A DNA stretch of 64,000 nucleotides from Burkholderiaceae bacterium (GCA_027493945.1 JAOSJU010000001.1:2046001-2110000); one strand, 5' to 3'; positions 26,173 through 40,449 are shown, numbered from the stretch's first letter. The notes: generated by a model from the sequence alone, not told the origin. Numbers and translations are program-made.

Positions 26173-27339
26173 ATGCCTTCCTACCTGATCTCTCCCGAAC
26201 AACAGGCGATGCAGGACGCGGCGGCGCGCTTTGCGCGCGAGCGGCTGGCGCCCGACTACCAGAAGCGCGAGGCCGGCGAGTCGATCGACCGCGGGCTGAT
26301 GCGCGAGATGGGTTCGCTCGGCCTGATCGGCGTCGACCTGTCGGAGCGCCACGGCGGCATGGGCCTGGGCAGCGCCACCGCCGGCATCATCATCGAGCAG
26401 CTGGCGTACGGCGACTTCAACGTCGCCTACGTGCAGCTGCTCGCGTCGCTGATGGGCAGCATCGTCGAGCGCCACGGATCGCCTGCGCTGGCCGCGAAGT
26501 GGATCCCGCGCGTCGTCGCCGGCGACGCGATGATCGGGCTCGGCCTCACCGAGCCGCGCGGCGGCTCCGACGCCGCCAACCTGGCGCTGCGCGCCGAGCG
26601 GCGCGGCGACCGCTACGTGCTGACCGGCGAGAAGACGTCGGCCAGCTGCGCGACGCAGAGCGACGCGTTCGTCGTCTTCGCGCGCACCGGCGCGGCCGAC
26701 GCAGGCGCACGCGGCGTGTCGGCGTTCTTCGTCGAAGCCGACGCGAAGGGCCTGACGCGCACCAACTTCAACGACGTCGGCCACAAGGCGGTCGGGCGCG
26801 GCTCGATGTTCTTCGACGGCGTCGAAGTCGCCGCCGACATGCGCCTGGGCGACGAGAACAAGGGCTTCTCGCAGGTGATGCAGGGCTTCGACTTCAGCCG
26901 CGCGCTGATCGGGCTGCAGTGCGTGGCCGCCGCGCAGGCGTCGGTCGACGAGGCCTGGGCCTACACCACCGAGCGCGAGGCCTTCGGCGCGCCGCTGGCC
27001 AACTACCAGGGCGTCACGTTCCCGCTGGCCGAGGCCGACACGCTGCTCGCGGCAACGCGCTCGCTGTGCTACCTGACGCTCGGGCTGCGCGACGCCGGCA
27101 AGCCGCACACCGCCGAAGCGGCGATGTGCAAGTGGCTCGGCCCGAAGACGGCGTTCGACGTGATCCACCAGTGCCTGCTCACCTTCGGCCACTACGGCTA
27201 CACGATGGACACGCCGCACCAGCAGCGGCTGCGCGACGTGATGGGCCTCGAGATCGGCGACGGCACCGCGCAGATCATGAAACTGATCATCGCGCGCGAA
27301 CGGGTCGGACGGGCCGCGGTGCAGTACGCGAGGGACTGA
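26173..27339 (+). CDS. aliB: Cyclohexanecarboxyl-CoA dehydrogenase-like acyl-CoA dehydrogenase (AliB type)
   Basis: 388 residues from ATG 26173. Acyl-CoA dehydrogenase motifs: [16 protein letters not shown] (FAD/substrate), [18 protein letters not shown] and [18 protein letters not shown] near the C-terminus. The N-terminus ([20 protein letters not shown]) and the adjacent badH remnant point to AliB, which oxidises cyclohexanecarboxyl-CoA to the cyclohexene derivative. Other ali/bad genes are not in the window. The enzyme could serve another acyl-CoA. Confidence 0.75.
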   Translation: MPSYLISPEQQAMQDAAARFARERLAPDYQKREAGESIDRGLMREMGSLGLIGVDLSERHGGMGLGSATAGIIIEQLAYGDFNVAYVQLLASLMGSIVERHGSPALAAKWIPRVVAGDAMIGLGLTEPRGGSDAANLALRAERRGDRYVLTGEKTSASCATQSDAFVVFARTGAADAGARGVSAFFVEADAKGLTRTNFNDVGHKAVGRGSMFFDGVEVAADMRLGDENKGFSQVMQGFDFSRALIGLQCVAAAQASVDEAWAYTTEREAFGAPLANYQGVTFPLAEADTLLAATRSLCYLTLGLRDAGKPHTAEAAMCKWLGPKTAFDVIHQCLLTFGHYGYTMDTPHQQRLRDVMGLEIGDGTAQIMKLIIARERVGRAAVQYARD

Positions 27340-27356
27340 AGGCGTCGATCCCGCGG

Positions 27357-31147
<3,791 letters not shown>

Positions 31148-31474
31148 GAGAAGTGGGATCCGGTGGGATCCGTGGGACGCGAGTGGGATGGCCAGTATAG
31201 CGGCGGCCGGCCGCCAATGCGTGAACAAATCCCTGCCGGCGCAGGTGCCGGCGCCCGCCCGAACGGGCGGCGGCGGCCACCGGTCGGAGCGACCGGCCGG
31301 ACCGGCTCGAGAAACGAATCGAAGAGATCGGGCTAACGGACTGAATTCAATAGAACAAAGGTATTAGGCAAATGTGCGACACTTTGGCCGTCGGGAGACG
31401 TTGCCAGCCTTGCGCAGGTCCGGCGATGAAGATATACGGAATCTGTCGCTGCAGATCCTTTCGCCTTCCCCCAA
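31148..31474. other. Intergenic region between divergent metH and the wec-like gene
   Basis: 327 bases. Next to metH, 31150-31190 holds three to four imperfect copies of GTGGGATCC or GTGGGAC. The middle is GC-rich low-complexity sequence. I see no clear promoter hexamers, riboswitch or JUMPstart element. It must hold the promoters of both neighbours. Confidence 0.4.
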
Positions 31475-32711
31475 ATGCTCCTGCCCGCACTCGTGTGCCT
31501 GGCGACCACACTGGTCGCCCTGATCTCATGAAGTGGCTTGCGCCGGACCTCGGCCTGATCGAGCGACCGCACGGCCACCGCACCCACGACCTGCCCACGC
31601 CGGTGGTCGGCGGCATTGGCATGGCGACCGGAATCTTCGTCACCTGGATGGCCGCCGGCATGAGCGAGCCCGGCATGCCGGTCGCGCTGGGCGCGTTCGG
31701 GCTGGTCGTCATCGGCCTGTGGGACGACCGGCACGGCCTGCCCGCGCGCCGCAAGTTCGCCGCGCAGGCGGCGGTGGTCGCGATCGCGGTGTTCTTCGAC
31801 GGCGACCTGCTGCGCACGCTGGGCCCGCTGCTGCCGGGCGTGGACGTTCGGCTGGGGGCGCTCGCGCTGCCGTTCACGGTGTTCGCGGTGCTCGGCCTGA
31901 TCAACGCGGTGAACATGATCGACGGGCTCGACGGCCCGGCCGGCAAGGTGATGCTGTCGGCCTTCGGCTGGCTCGCGACGTGCATGTGGATGGTCGGCGG
32001 CATGGCGCGGCTCACCAGCAACCTCGCGATCATCGGCGCGATCTTTGCGTTCCTGCTGTTCAACGCGCGCTTTCCGGGGCGCCCCCGGGCGCTGCTGTTC
32101 ATGGGCGACACCGGCAGCATGCTGCTCGGCTATCTGCTCGCGATCGCGGCGATCGACGCCACGCAGCGCGCGCCGGGCATCCCCCGGTAACCGCCCTGTG
32201 GATCTGCGCGCTGCCGATCCTCGATACGCTGTCGGTCACGGTGCAGCGCATCCGCGACGGGCGCCCGCCGATGGCCGCCGGGCGCGACCACCTGCACCAC
32301 CTGCTGCGGGCGCACGGCCTGTCGGTCGGCAAGGCGGTGCTCGCAGAAGCGGCCATCGCCGCGTCGACGGGCCTGGCCGGCGTGGCCGGATGGCGGCTCG
32401 GCGTGGCCGACTGGATCATGTTCGCGAGCTTCGTCGGCGTCGGACTGGCCTGGCACCAGGCCAGCCGGATCGGCTGGCGGCGCATGCAGGCCCGCGAGAC
32501 GGCGATCGTGACGGTGACCGAGACGGCGACCGTGGCCGCGGCCGCGGCCGTGCCGGTGACCGAGACGCTGGCGGCGCCGGTGGCCGATCCGACGATCGCG
32601 TCGTTCGAAGACCCGCCGACGATACCGATGCCCGTACCGGCGGTCGCGGCTCCCGACCGTGCACGCGCCGCGCGGCGCGCCGAGCCGGTGCGCTCCGAAT
32701 CGTCGGTATGA
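31475..32711 (+). CDS. WecA/MraY-type polyprenyl-phosphate sugar-1-phosphate transferase (two frameshifts)
   Basis: Transfers a sugar-1-phosphate to undecaprenyl phosphate, the first step of a surface glycan. A first helix (MLLPALVCLATTLVALIS) begins at ATG 31475. One missing base at 31524-31526 separates it from MKWLAPDLGLIERPHGHRTH. Family motifs: VIGLWDDRHGL, INAVNMIDGLDGPAG (DD and NxxDG), LLFMGDTGSMLLG and, after a second break at 32181-32185 (one C too few), the cytoplasmic His loop AAGRDHLHHLLRAHG. The C-terminal about 80 residues are a Thr/Ala/Pro-rich tail not typical of the family. Starts the export gene block. Confidence 0.82.
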
Positions 32712-32762
32712 TGCGGCCCGCGCATCGGCCCCCGCATCTGCCCGCCAACGAGGCTCGCCGTC

Positions 32763-33218
32763 TTGAGATTCCTGGTCGTCTGCACCGCCAACGTCTGCCG
32801 CAGCCCGATGGCCGAAGCGGCGATGCGCCATGCGCTGGCGGCTCGCGGGCTGCAACCGCAGGTCGGCTCGGCGGGCATCGACGCGCTGGCGGACGAGCCG
32901 GCGCACCCGCTGTCGATCGAGGCGGTCGCGCAGGCTGGCCTGGGCGACCTGTCGACGCATCGCAGCCGGCAGATCTCGTCGCTGATGGTGCGCAAGGCCG
33001 ACCTGGTGCTGTGCATGGAGCGGCGGCACCGCAGTCTGGTGCTGGCACGCGCGCCCGAAACCGCGGGACGGCTGCGGCTGCTGGGCCATTGGCAGGACGT
33101 GGAGATCGCCGACCCGGTGGGCGGGCCGGCACATGAGCACCGCGAATGCCTGGAATCGATGATGCAGTGCGTGCAACAGTGGCTCGATCGGCTGTCGCGA
33201 GCGGGCCTCCTGCAATGA
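32763..33218 (+). CDS. Low-molecular-weight protein tyrosine phosphatase (Wzb type)
   Basis: 151 residues from TTG 32763. It has the phosphatase P-loop CTANVCRSP (CX5RS), DLSTHRSRQI and the general-acid DP segment IADPVGGPAHEH. In wza-wzb-wzc loci this enzyme dephosphorylates the Wzc tyrosine tail and so cycles polysaccharide export. The stop overlaps the wza start (ATGA). Confidence 0.9.
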   Translation: MRFLVVCTANVCRSPMAEAAMRHALAARGLQPQVGSAGIDALADEPAHPLSIEAVAQAGLGDLSTHRSRQISSLMVRKADLVLCMERRHRSLVLARAPETAGRLRLLGHWQDVEIADPVGGPAHEHRECLESMMQCVQQWLDRLSRAGLLQ

Positions 33219-34330
33219 CGGTGCGCTTGATGGCCGCTGCCGCGCTCGCCGCCGCGCTCGCCGGGTGCTCGTTCGCGCCCGGGTTCTGGCTCGGCCGCCG
33301 GGCGCCCGAACGCAGTGCGCAGCAGCGCGAGGCCGAGACGGTCGTGCCGGTGGCGATCGACTGGGGCCTGATCCACGAACTCGACACGATCGCGCGCGCG
33401 CCGGTGCCGCAGGTACCCACCGGCGAGGCGGGCGCCTACCGCATCGGTCCCGGCGACGCAATCCGCGTCACCGTCTGGAACCACCCCGACCTGAACATGG
33501 CGCCGAACCTCGCGGTGACGCCGTCCACGGTCACCAGCGGCAGCGCCGCGGTGGCCAGCAACGTGGTGCCGTATCGCGTGGTCGATCGCGACGGCGCGAT
33601 TTACCTGCCGCTCGCCGGCAGGGTGCCCGCGGTCGGGCGCACGGTGCCCGAGCTGCGCAGCCAGGTCGCGCGGCAACTGTCGCGCTTCGTGAAGGATCCG
33701 CAGGTCGAGGTGGAGATCGCCGCCTACCGCAGCCAGCGCGTGTTCATGGTGGGCGAGCTGAAGACTCCGGGCAACCTCACGATCACCGACGTGCCGATGC
33801 CGATCGCCGATGCGATCGGCCAGGCCGGCGGCACCACGCCGAACGCCGACCTGTCGGCGGTCACGGTCGCACGCGGCGACAGGACGTACACGGTGGACCT
33901 CGAGCGGCTCTTCTACGAGGGCGACCTGTCGCTGAACATGGCGCTGCGGCACGGCGACGTGGTCACCGTGCCCGATCGCCGGCAGCGCAAGATCTTCGTG
34001 CTGGGCGAAGTGATGCAGCCGAAGTCGTACCTGCTGCAGCGCGGCCGCACTTCGCTGGCCGAGGCCTTGTCGGACGCGGGCGGCCCGAACCCGCTGTCGG
34101 CGCACGCCGGCCAGGTCTACGTGCTGCGCGCAGGCGCCGACGACAAGCCGCTGATCTACCACCTGGACGCGCGCTCGCCCGAGGCGCTGATTCTCGCCGA
34201 CCGCTTCGCGCTGCGACCGCGCGACGTGGTCTACATCGACCCGACGCAACTGGCGCGCGCCGGCCGCGTGCTGGCGCAACTGCTGCCGTGGCTGCAGGGC
34301 GCCAGGCAGTCGCAGCAGATCGCCGAGTGA
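33215..34330 (+). CDS. Polysaccharide export outer-membrane lipoprotein (Wza type)
   Basis: 371 residues. The signal peptide ends with a lipobox LAAALAGCSF, so the mature protein begins with a lipidated Cys. The Poly_export domain is GPGDAIRVTVWNHPDLNMAP, then RQLSRFVKDPQVEVEIA. SLBB domains follow (VFMVGELKTPGNLTITDVP and IFVLGEVMQPKSYLLQRG). It forms the outer-membrane channel for capsule or exopolysaccharide. Coupled to wzb upstream and, by GTGA overlap, to wzc downstream. Confidence 0.9.
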   Translation: MTVRLMAAAALAAALAGCSFAPGFWLGRRAPERSAQQREAETVVPVAIDWGLIHELDTIARAPVPQVPTGEAGAYRIGPGDAIRVTVWNHPDLNMAPNLAVTPSTVTSGSAAVASNVVPYRVVDRDGAIYLPLAGRVPAVGRTVPELRSQVARQLSRFVKDPQVEVEIAAYRSQRVFMVGELKTPGNLTITDVPMPIADAIGQAGGTTPNADLSAVTVARGDRTYTVDLERLFYEGDLSLNMALRHGDVVTVPDRRQRKIFVLGEVMQPKSYLLQRGRTSLAEALSDAGGPNPLSAHAGQVYVLRAGADDKPLIYHLDARSPEALILADRFALRPRDVVYIDPTQLARAGRVLAQLLPWLQGARQSQQIAE

Positions 34331-36672
34331 AGCGCGCGGCGGCCCAGTCCATGCCCGAGAACGCCTCTCCCAGCTCCCGCTCCTCGCGCCGCGCGAACGG
34401 GTCGTCGAGCGGCTCGTCGTCGCAATCGTCGTCCCGACTGCCGTCGCGCTCCGCGTCGTCCTTCGACGACGACGACACGATCTCGATCGCCGACATCCTC
34501 GAGAACCTGATCGACCACCGGTGGCTGTTCGCGATCGTCGCCGCGCTGTGCACGCTGGCCGCGGCCGCCTACGCGCTGCTCGCCACGCCGATCTACACGG
34601 TCGACTCGCTGATCCGGTGGAAGACAAGAAGGGCGGCGGGCTCGGCGCGCTGGCGTCGGTCGCGCAGGCGCTCGACGTGAGCAGCTCGCCGGTGGAAGGC
34701 GAGATCGAGATCCTGCGCTCGCGCACCAACGTGACGCGCGCGGTGGAGGCGCTGCGGCTGCAGAGCGAAGTCGAGGTCGAGAACCGGCTGCCGCTGGTGG
34801 GCGACTGGCTCGCGCGACGGCTCGGGCGCGACGACAACGGCCTGGCGATCGCGCCCGCGCTGCCGATGGTCGATCCGGCGAACTGGGCCTGGGGCGGCGA
34901 GCGGCTGCTGCTGGCCGAGTTCGAGACGCCGCAGCAGCAGTACGGCAAACCGCACCTGCTCGCGATCGGCGCAGATGGCGCCTGGACACTGCTCGACCCG
35001 GACGGCGAGCTGGTGCTGCAGGGACGAAGCGGCACGCGCAGCGAGAACGCCGGCTTTGGGCTACGCGCTGCGCATCGCCGAACTGGTCGCGCGGCCGGGC
35101 ACGCGCTTCACGCTGCGGCGTTACTCCACGACGGCGCGCGCCGAGCAGATCCGCACCGACCTGCGCGTGAGCGAGACCAAGCGCCAGTCGGGCATCATGC
35201 GCGTCGAATACCTCGACAGCGACCCGCTGGCCGCGGCGCGGCTGGTCAACGCGATCGCCGACGCCTACGTGCAGCAGAACGTGCAGCGCCGCGCGGCCGA
35301 AGCCGAGAAGAGCCTGCAGTTCCTCGAAGAGCAGCTGCCGCAGCTGCGCAAGCAGGTCGAGGCCGCCGAAGGCGAGCTGAACACGTTCCGCAACCGGCAG
35401 CAGACGATCGACATTCCGGGCGAGATCACCGGGCTGCTGTCGCAGGCGGTGGAGCTGGAGAAGACCCGGCTCGAACTCGAGCTGAAGCTGAAGGAAGGCG
35501 CCGGACGCTACGAGCCGGCGCACCCGGTGATGCGCGCGCTGCGCGAGCAGGCCGCGAGCATCGGCACGCAGCAAAAACGCGTGAACGAGCGCATCCGCGC
35601 GCTGCCGCAGACGCAGCAGGACTACCTGCGCCTGGCGCGCGACGTGGAGGTGAACTCGCAGCTGTACGTGAGCCTGCTGAACAACGCGCAGCAGCTGCGC
35701 GTGGCGCGCGCCGGCACGATCGCCAACGTGTCGATCGTCGACCGGGCCGTGGCGCCCGACAGACCGACCAAGCCGCGCCGCGCGCTGGTGGTCGCGGTGG
35801 GCCTGCTGGGCGGACTGGCCGGCGGCTTCCTGCTCGCGCAGCTGCTCGCCGCGCTGCGCGATCCGGTGCGCGACCCGCACGAACTGGAAAACGCCACCGG
35901 CGTGCACGTCTCGGCCACGGTGCCGATCTCGCCCGAGCAGGCGGCAGTGGACCGCCGCCGCGCGCATCCGCCCTACCTGCTGGCGCGCGTGCAGCCGACG
36001 GCGCCCGCGATCGAGGCGCTGCGCACGCTGCGGCTGAACCTGCAACTGGCGCTGGCCGAGACCGAAGGCGGGCGCACGATCCTGCTCACCTCGGCGGTGC
36101 CCGGCCAGGGCAAGAGCTTCATCGCGACCAACCTCGCGTCGCTGATGGCGAGCGCCGGCCAGCGCGTGCTGCTGATCGACGCCGACATCCGGCGCTCGTC
36201 GATCGATCGCTACCTGCCGGCCGGCGCCGGCCGCGGGCTGTCGGACATCCTGCGCGAGGGGCTCGACCCGACCGCGTTCGTGAAGGCCGACGTGGCGCCG
36301 AACCTCTCGCTGCTGCCGGCGGGCCCCGGCGTGGACAACCCCGGCGACCTGCTCACCGAGCCGCGGCTGCACGTCCTGTTCGAATGGGCCAAGGCGCGCT
36401 ACGACGCGATCGTGGTCGACGCGCCGCCGATCCTGCCGGTGTCCGACGCGGTGGTGCTCGGCCGCTTCGCCGACGTGACCGGCTTCGTGGTGCGCCACAA
36501 GCGCACCGCGCTGGCCGACGTGGTGGACGCGGTGCAGCAGTTCCGGCTGAGCGGCACCGAACCGACCGGCTTCGTCTTCAACTGCTTCAGGCCGTCGCGC
36601 ATCCGCTACGGATACGGCGCGCGGTACGGGTACTACCGCGGGAAGTACGGGTACGGGGGCGAGCGGCGCTGA
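34327..36672 (+). CDS. Wzc-type polysaccharide co-polymerase and tyrosine autokinase (two frameshifts)
   Basis: From GTG 34327 (or ATG 34351) a Ser-rich leader precedes a membrane helix (WLFAIVAALCTLAAAAYAL), a long periplasmic Wzz domain with coiled coil, a second helix at about 35780-35850 and a cytoplasmic BY-kinase domain. Kinase motifs are Walker A TSAVPGQGKSFIATNLAS, Walker A' VLLIDADIRRSS and Walker B YDAIVVDAPPIL. The tail RYGYGARYGYYRGKYGYG holds the Tyr cluster that is phosphorylated. Breaks: one base missing at 34614-34617 and one extra T at 35055-35057. It controls chain length and export with Wza/Wzb. Confidence 0.92.
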
Positions 36673-36676
36673 GGGG

Positions 36677-37086
36677 TCAGGGAGGAAGTCTGCCACCCGC
36701 CGGCCCAGTCGCAGGCCGTCTACCTGCGCGAAGTGGGCGTCGAGGCTCAGCAGCGCCAGGCCGTGTTCCAGTGCGCTGGCCGCGATCCACAAGTCGTTGG
36801 CCGGAATCGGCTGCCCCTTTCGACGCAGGCCGGCATAGACCAGCGCGTAACTGTCTGCCGTCTCCGCGGTAACCGGCACGACGGCGACACGCGGAGACTC
36901 GAGGAAGCGCGTGAGCTCCATGCGGTTCCTGGCCTCGCGATTGCCCACTGCGAAGCCAGCAAGCAGCTCGCCGAGCACCACGCTGTTCAGGTAGAGCCGA
37001 TCGGCGTATCCGACGACTTCGGCGACGTCTTCATCACCACGCAGCAGGGCGACATAGGCGTTCGTGTCGACCAGGATGGGGCGCAC
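36677..37086 (-). CDS. PIN-domain toxin (VapC type), stop lost by frameshift
   Basis: GTG 37086 follows GGAG by seven bases. PIN motifs: ILVDTNAYVALLRGD, LNSVVLGELLAGF (Glu), IPANDLWIAASALEH (Asp) and LLSLDAHFAQVDGLRLG. The family normally ends DFLP. Here the frame reads DFLPDP and continues into the antisense of wzc. One extra C at 36680-36682 gives DFLP followed by TGA 36677-36679. Paired with the RHH antitoxin directly upstream and convergent with wzc. Confidence 0.85.
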
Positions 37087-37090
37087 CGGT

Positions 37091-37351
37091 TCATCTCCAG
37101 AGCTCGGAGTCGATTTCGCGCAACGCGGCGGTGGCCGCCTCGAATTCGGCGGCTTCTTCGGCGCTCCATGCCCCGACGAGCCCGTCGAGGTCATCGTGGC
37201 GCCGCCTTGTCGGCGTCGCGGGCCCCTTGCCCAGCGCCTGATCGATCAGGCGAAGCACGAGGGTATTGACACTCACGCCCTCCTTGCCGGCGACGGCCTT
37301 GAGGGCAGCGAGCGTGGAGGGATCGACGCCACGGACACTGAGATTCGGCAT
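37091..37351 (-). CDS. Ribbon-helix-helix antitoxin (FitA-like)
   Basis: 86 residues from ATG 37351 (MPNLSVRGVDPSTLAALKAV). The N-terminal RHH is LSVRGVDPSTLAALKAVAGK with GVSVNTLVLRLIDQAL. The acidic, Trp-containing C-terminus (DDLDGLVGAWSAEEAAEFEA) is typical of the segment that inserts into a PIN toxin. An upstream extension to 37474 is open but unlikely to be coding. Confidence 0.8.
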   Translation of the reverse strand: MPNLSVRGVDPSTLAALKAVAGKEGVSVNTLVLRLIDQALGKGPATPTRRRHDDLDGLVGAWSAEEAAEFEAATAALREIDSELWR

Positions 37352-37562
37352 GCAGTCAGCAGATGCAGGCATTTTGCATTCATCAATGATAGCAGGCGCG
37401 TACCGCCCAGATAAGGATTTCGCGCGCCCGGCTCCGCACGCCCGGCTCCGCGCGCCGGATCGGAAATCGCTCAAGGAGGCTACGCCGCCGCGCGCATCCC
37501 CGCACTCCGCCGGACGGCCGACCCATACGGTCCGACCTCGCGGACGGCGTCCGGCGCCTCGG

Positions 37563-37886
37563 TCACGCCTGGTTCCGCTTCCGACGCCAAATCCCGAAAA
37601 TCAGCATCGCGAGCGCGACCCCGACGGCATCGGCGACCCAATCGCGCCAGTCGGCCTGCCGATAGACGGTGAACCCCTGCAGCACCTCGATCAGCCCGCC
37701 GTAGAGGAGCAGGCCGACCAGCACGCGCACGCGATGGCTCGGCCAGGACGGCAGGCCGAGCAGCCCCAGCACGACGAAGGCGGCCACGTGGTCGGTCTTG
37801 TCCCAGCCGGTGTTGATCGGCGGCGGTTCGGGCATCGGCCACAACGACACGGCCAGCACCAGCGCGAGGGCGATGCCGAAGCACAT
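37563..37886 (-). CDS. VanZ-like membrane protein
   Basis: About 108 residues from ATG 37886. A hydrophobic N-terminus (CFGIALALVLAVSLWPMPE) leads into the VanZ core NTGWDKTDHVAAFVVLGLLG, a further helix pair and IEVLQGFTVYRQADWRDWVA, ending with a basic tail. VanZ-like proteins are small multi-pass inner-membrane proteins, often next to polysaccharide genes. Their role is mostly unknown. It is divergent from the EcsC gene. Confidence 0.75.
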   Translation of the reverse strand: MCFGIALALVLAVSLWPMPEPPPINTGWDKTDHVAAFVVLGLLGLPSWPSHRVRVLVGLLLYGGLIEVLQGFTVYRQADWRDWVADAVGVALAMLIFGIWRRKRNQA

Positions 37887-38005
37887 GCGAAGCGCATGCG
37901 CGGATGGGGATGCGCGAAACCTCGAGGCAGCACTCGCATGGCGTCTCCATAGGCCCGCCGGCCGGCATCGGCGATACTCGGCCCACCAGAAAGACGACGA
38001 CGCCC

Positions 38006-38783
38006 ATGCCGATTTCCGAAGAAGACCTGCTGGCGATCGCCGAGGCCCGGGCGCTGCTTCGAGAACCCGGGGCTGGCGGTGAAGCTTACCAACGTCGTCG
38101 GCAAGCCAATCGAGAAGGGCTTCGAGATGCTGCCGGCGCGCTGGCGCGACAAGGTGAGCACGATCACCCGCGACGCGCTGAACGCCGCGCTCGGCGCGGC
38201 GATCGCGTCGATGGGCAAGGGCCAAGCCGCGGCGCGCCCACGGCTGCACAAGCTGGCCGCCACCGCGACCGGGGCCGCGGGCGGCGCCTTCGGCCTCGCG
38301 TCGCTGGCCGTCGAGCTTCCGGTGTCGACCACGATCATCTGCCGCTCGATCGCCGACATCGCGCGCGCGCACGGCGAAGACCTCGCGCTTCCCGAAGCGC
38401 GGCTGGCCTGCATCGAGGTGTTCGCGTTCGGCGGAGAAACGCCGGCCGACGACGCCTCGGAGACCGCCTACTTCGCGATGCGGGCGGCGCTGTCGCGCGC
38501 GGTGTCCGAGGCCGCCGAGTACCTCGCGACCCGTCATGCCGCCGATGCCGGCGCGCCGGCGCTGGTGCGGCTGGTGTCGCTCGTGGCCACGCGGTTCAAG
38601 ATCCAGGTCTCGCAGAAGGCCGCCGCGATGGCGATCCCGATCGTGGGGGCGGCCGGCGGCGCCACGATCAACTGGCTGTTCATGGAGCACTTCCAGGCGA
38701 TGAGCCGGGGGCATTTCGCGATCAGGCGGCTGGAGCGGAAGTACGGGGAAGAGGCGGTGAAGGCGGCGTACGAGGGGCGATGA
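38006..38783 (+). CDS. EcsC family protein (one frameshift)
   Basis: ATG 38006 gives MPISEEDLLAIAEARALL. The frame breaks at 38057-38063 (CTTCGAG). Removing one base gives LLENPGLAVKLTNVVGKPIE, the family's typical N-terminal ENPG motif. The rest holds a Gly-rich membrane-interacting helix (GAAGGAFGLASLAVELPV), a conserved IICRSIADIARAHGE segment and a C-terminal Gly/Ala segment (IPIVGAAGGATINWLF). About 259 residues. EcsC proteins are poorly understood. Some are fused to or near lipid or protein-secretion genes. Confidence 0.8.
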
Positions 38784-38825
38784 TCACGCGCTGGCTGATC
38801 ACGCGCTGGCTGATCACGCGCTGGC
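38781..38825. repeat. Three tandem copies of a 15-bp unit
   Basis: TGATCACGCGCTGGC occurs three times in perfect tandem, directly after the ecsC stop. It marks the start of the repeat-rich segment that leads into the accessory region. Confidence 0.9.
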
Positions 38826-38946
38826 TTGCCTCCGCGAGCGAGGACGGCCGGGTCGGCTTCCGGCTGTTCGAGCATTGCCTTGCAGCGGATGCGGAGGGTC
38901 GGGAGTTGGTCGGTTCCGGCTGATGGTGTTGGTGTTGAACGCCCGC

Positions 38947-39066
38947 GCGGCGCAACGGGCGGCGGACGCATGCGCCGCGCAACGGGCGGCGGACGCACGC
39001 GCCGCGCAACGGGCGGCGGACGCACGCGCCGCGCAACGGGCGGCGGACGCACGCGCCGCGCAACTA
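38947..39066. repeat. 27-bp tandem repeat, about 4.4 copies
   Basis: The core AACGGGCGGCGGACGCA recurs at 38954, 38981, 39008 and 39035, and a degenerate fifth start lies at 39062. The period is 27 bases, so any frame would encode a nine-residue repeat (AAQRAADAR in one frame). No start, codon pattern or conserved protein supports translation. The adjacent 39189-39221 is a run of CCTGCG hexamers. Confidence 0.9.
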
Positions 39067-39079
39067 GCGCGCCGCGGCC

Positions 39080-39145
39080 GCAACCGGATGATGCATTTTC
39101 GCGCGTGGAACGCATTCCACGGGCAAGAACGCATCATTCGGTAGC
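39080..39145. repeat. Palindromic element copy 1 (RAYT-proximal, diverged)
   Basis: GCAACCGGATGATGC (left arm) pairs with the right arm GCATCATTCGGTAGC. The central palindrome is GTGGAACGCATTCCAC. The right end carries GTAG, the tetranucleotide typical next to REP hairpins. It lies 162 bases upstream of the RAYT start and is the most diverged copy with copy 2. Confidence 0.8.
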
Positions 39146-39306
39146 GGGGCCGGGACTCGATTGGTGCCAACGGAGGCCTGGACCTGGGGCCTGCGCCTGC
39201 GCCTGCGCCTGCGCCTGCGCCCGGGCATGAGCCTACGCCCGCACTACGCCCGACTTAGGCTGCCCGTTCGAGTGCGCGCGCAAGCACACCCGCGCATGAT
39301 CGATGC

Positions 39307-40264
39307 ATGGCGAAGCCCGAGCTCCTTCACCTCGTCGCGCGTGCCGCTGCCGGCGCCCGTCCCTTCGAGCACCGCGTCGCTTGCGCCGATCTGTGGGCGC
39401 GGCTTGGGCAGACGTTCGACCTCGTCGCGTGCGTGCTGATGCCGAATCACGTGCACGTGCTCGCGCAACTTCGAGCGCGACGCCGCGACGAAGGCTTTCG
39501 CTCGCGTGCTCTCCGCGTTCCGCCGGCGCATGCGCGCGCGACGCACGGCGCCCATCGAGTTCGAGTGGGAGCCGCTTCCCCGCCCGGAGAAAGTGCAGCA
39601 CGACAAACGGCACATCGCGCGGACGGTTCGCTACATCCATCTGAATCCGAGCCGCGACGACCTTTGCGGCAACCCGCTCGAATGGGAGTGGAGCACGCAT
39701 CGCGACTGGGTGGGGGCCGTTGCGCGCCCGTGCGTCGATCGCTCGCGATGGGCGCGCGCGATGGGATGCCACTCCAGGTCGTGCGCCGAATGGCTGCACA
39801 ATTACGTCGCGTCCGATACGTCGGTGCGCGATGCGAGCCCGCTGGCCGATCCGCGGCCGTTTCTCGCGGACGACCCGAAGGACGCGTCGATCGACGCGCT
39901 CGCGACGGCTGTCGTGCTCGTGCTGCGAAGCGCAGCGGTGGCCCCTGCCGAGTTCGGCCCCGCCGAGCGCCGGCTGTTCCTGCTGTCGGCCGCGCGCTGG
40001 ACCCGTTATCGGCCGCCCGAACTCGCACGACACGTGTGCCGTCACCGGACGAACGCATGGAGGGCGATGCGGGCGGCCACCGGAGAGCGCGCAAAGGCCC
40101 CTGCGGCGGACGACGCGCCGGTGCTGCCTGAACGCTTGCATGTGCTGAACGACGACGAGCTGCGCGCCATGGCGCTGGTATTGGCCGACCGCCGTCTGTC
40201 GACCTCGCAACTGCGTGGTGCCTTGCCGGAACGCGCCCAAACACGCCCGCACCGAGCCCGGTAG
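39307..40264 (+). CDS. REP-associated tyrosine transposase (RAYT, Y1 family; one frameshift)
   Basis: The N-terminus MAKPELLHLVARAAAGARPF leads to the HUH motif LMPNHVHVLAQ. The frame breaks at 39469-39475 (CTTCGAG). Removing one base gives LAQLERDAATKAFARVL and joins the second half, which has the catalytic-Tyr segment VRYIHLNPSRDDL. The long helical C-terminus is typical of RAYTs and not of IS200/IS605 TnpA. Repaired length is about 319 residues. RAYTs are domesticated single-strand transposases that maintain REP palindromes. This gene is bracketed by element copies 1 and 2. Confidence 0.85.
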
Positions 40265-40383
40265 CGGCCACAGGAGCCCAGGGCGCATGGCCACGGGCGC
40301 GCGCGGCACGGACATGCACGCGCGGCGCCCGCACAGATGGCACCCGCGGCACCCACCCCGGCCCCCGCATAGGATTCCGGGCC

Positions 40384-40449
40384 GCAACGGAACGTTGCGT
40401 TTTCGGCCGTGGAACGGATTTCACGACGAAAAACGCAACATCCCGTTGC
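40384..40449. repeat. Palindromic element copy 2
   Basis: GCAACGGAACGTTGCG pairs with CGCAACATCCCGTTGC, with a central GTGGAACGGATTTCAC. It lies 120 bases after the RAYT stop and 132 bases 3' of fcl. The stretch 40490-40600 between it and fcl is a degenerate tandem of CGCGCGCCCTCACCC-like units. Confidence 0.88.

Noticed and set aside
31148..31474. Cobalamin riboswitch upstream of metH
   Set aside because: No recognisable B12-box (GCCACTG-like) or conserved core. Only GTGGGATCC repeats are seen.
34231..37194. Minus-strand 987-codon ORF across wzc
   Set aside because: Only its first part is the PIN toxin. The rest is antisense of wzc, opened by high GC and by loss of the toxin stop through a one-base error.
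38875..39144. ORF with a nine-residue repeat AAQRAADAR
   Set aside because: It arises from a 27-bp tandem repeat and runs into element copy 1. No conserved protein, no ribosome-binding site.
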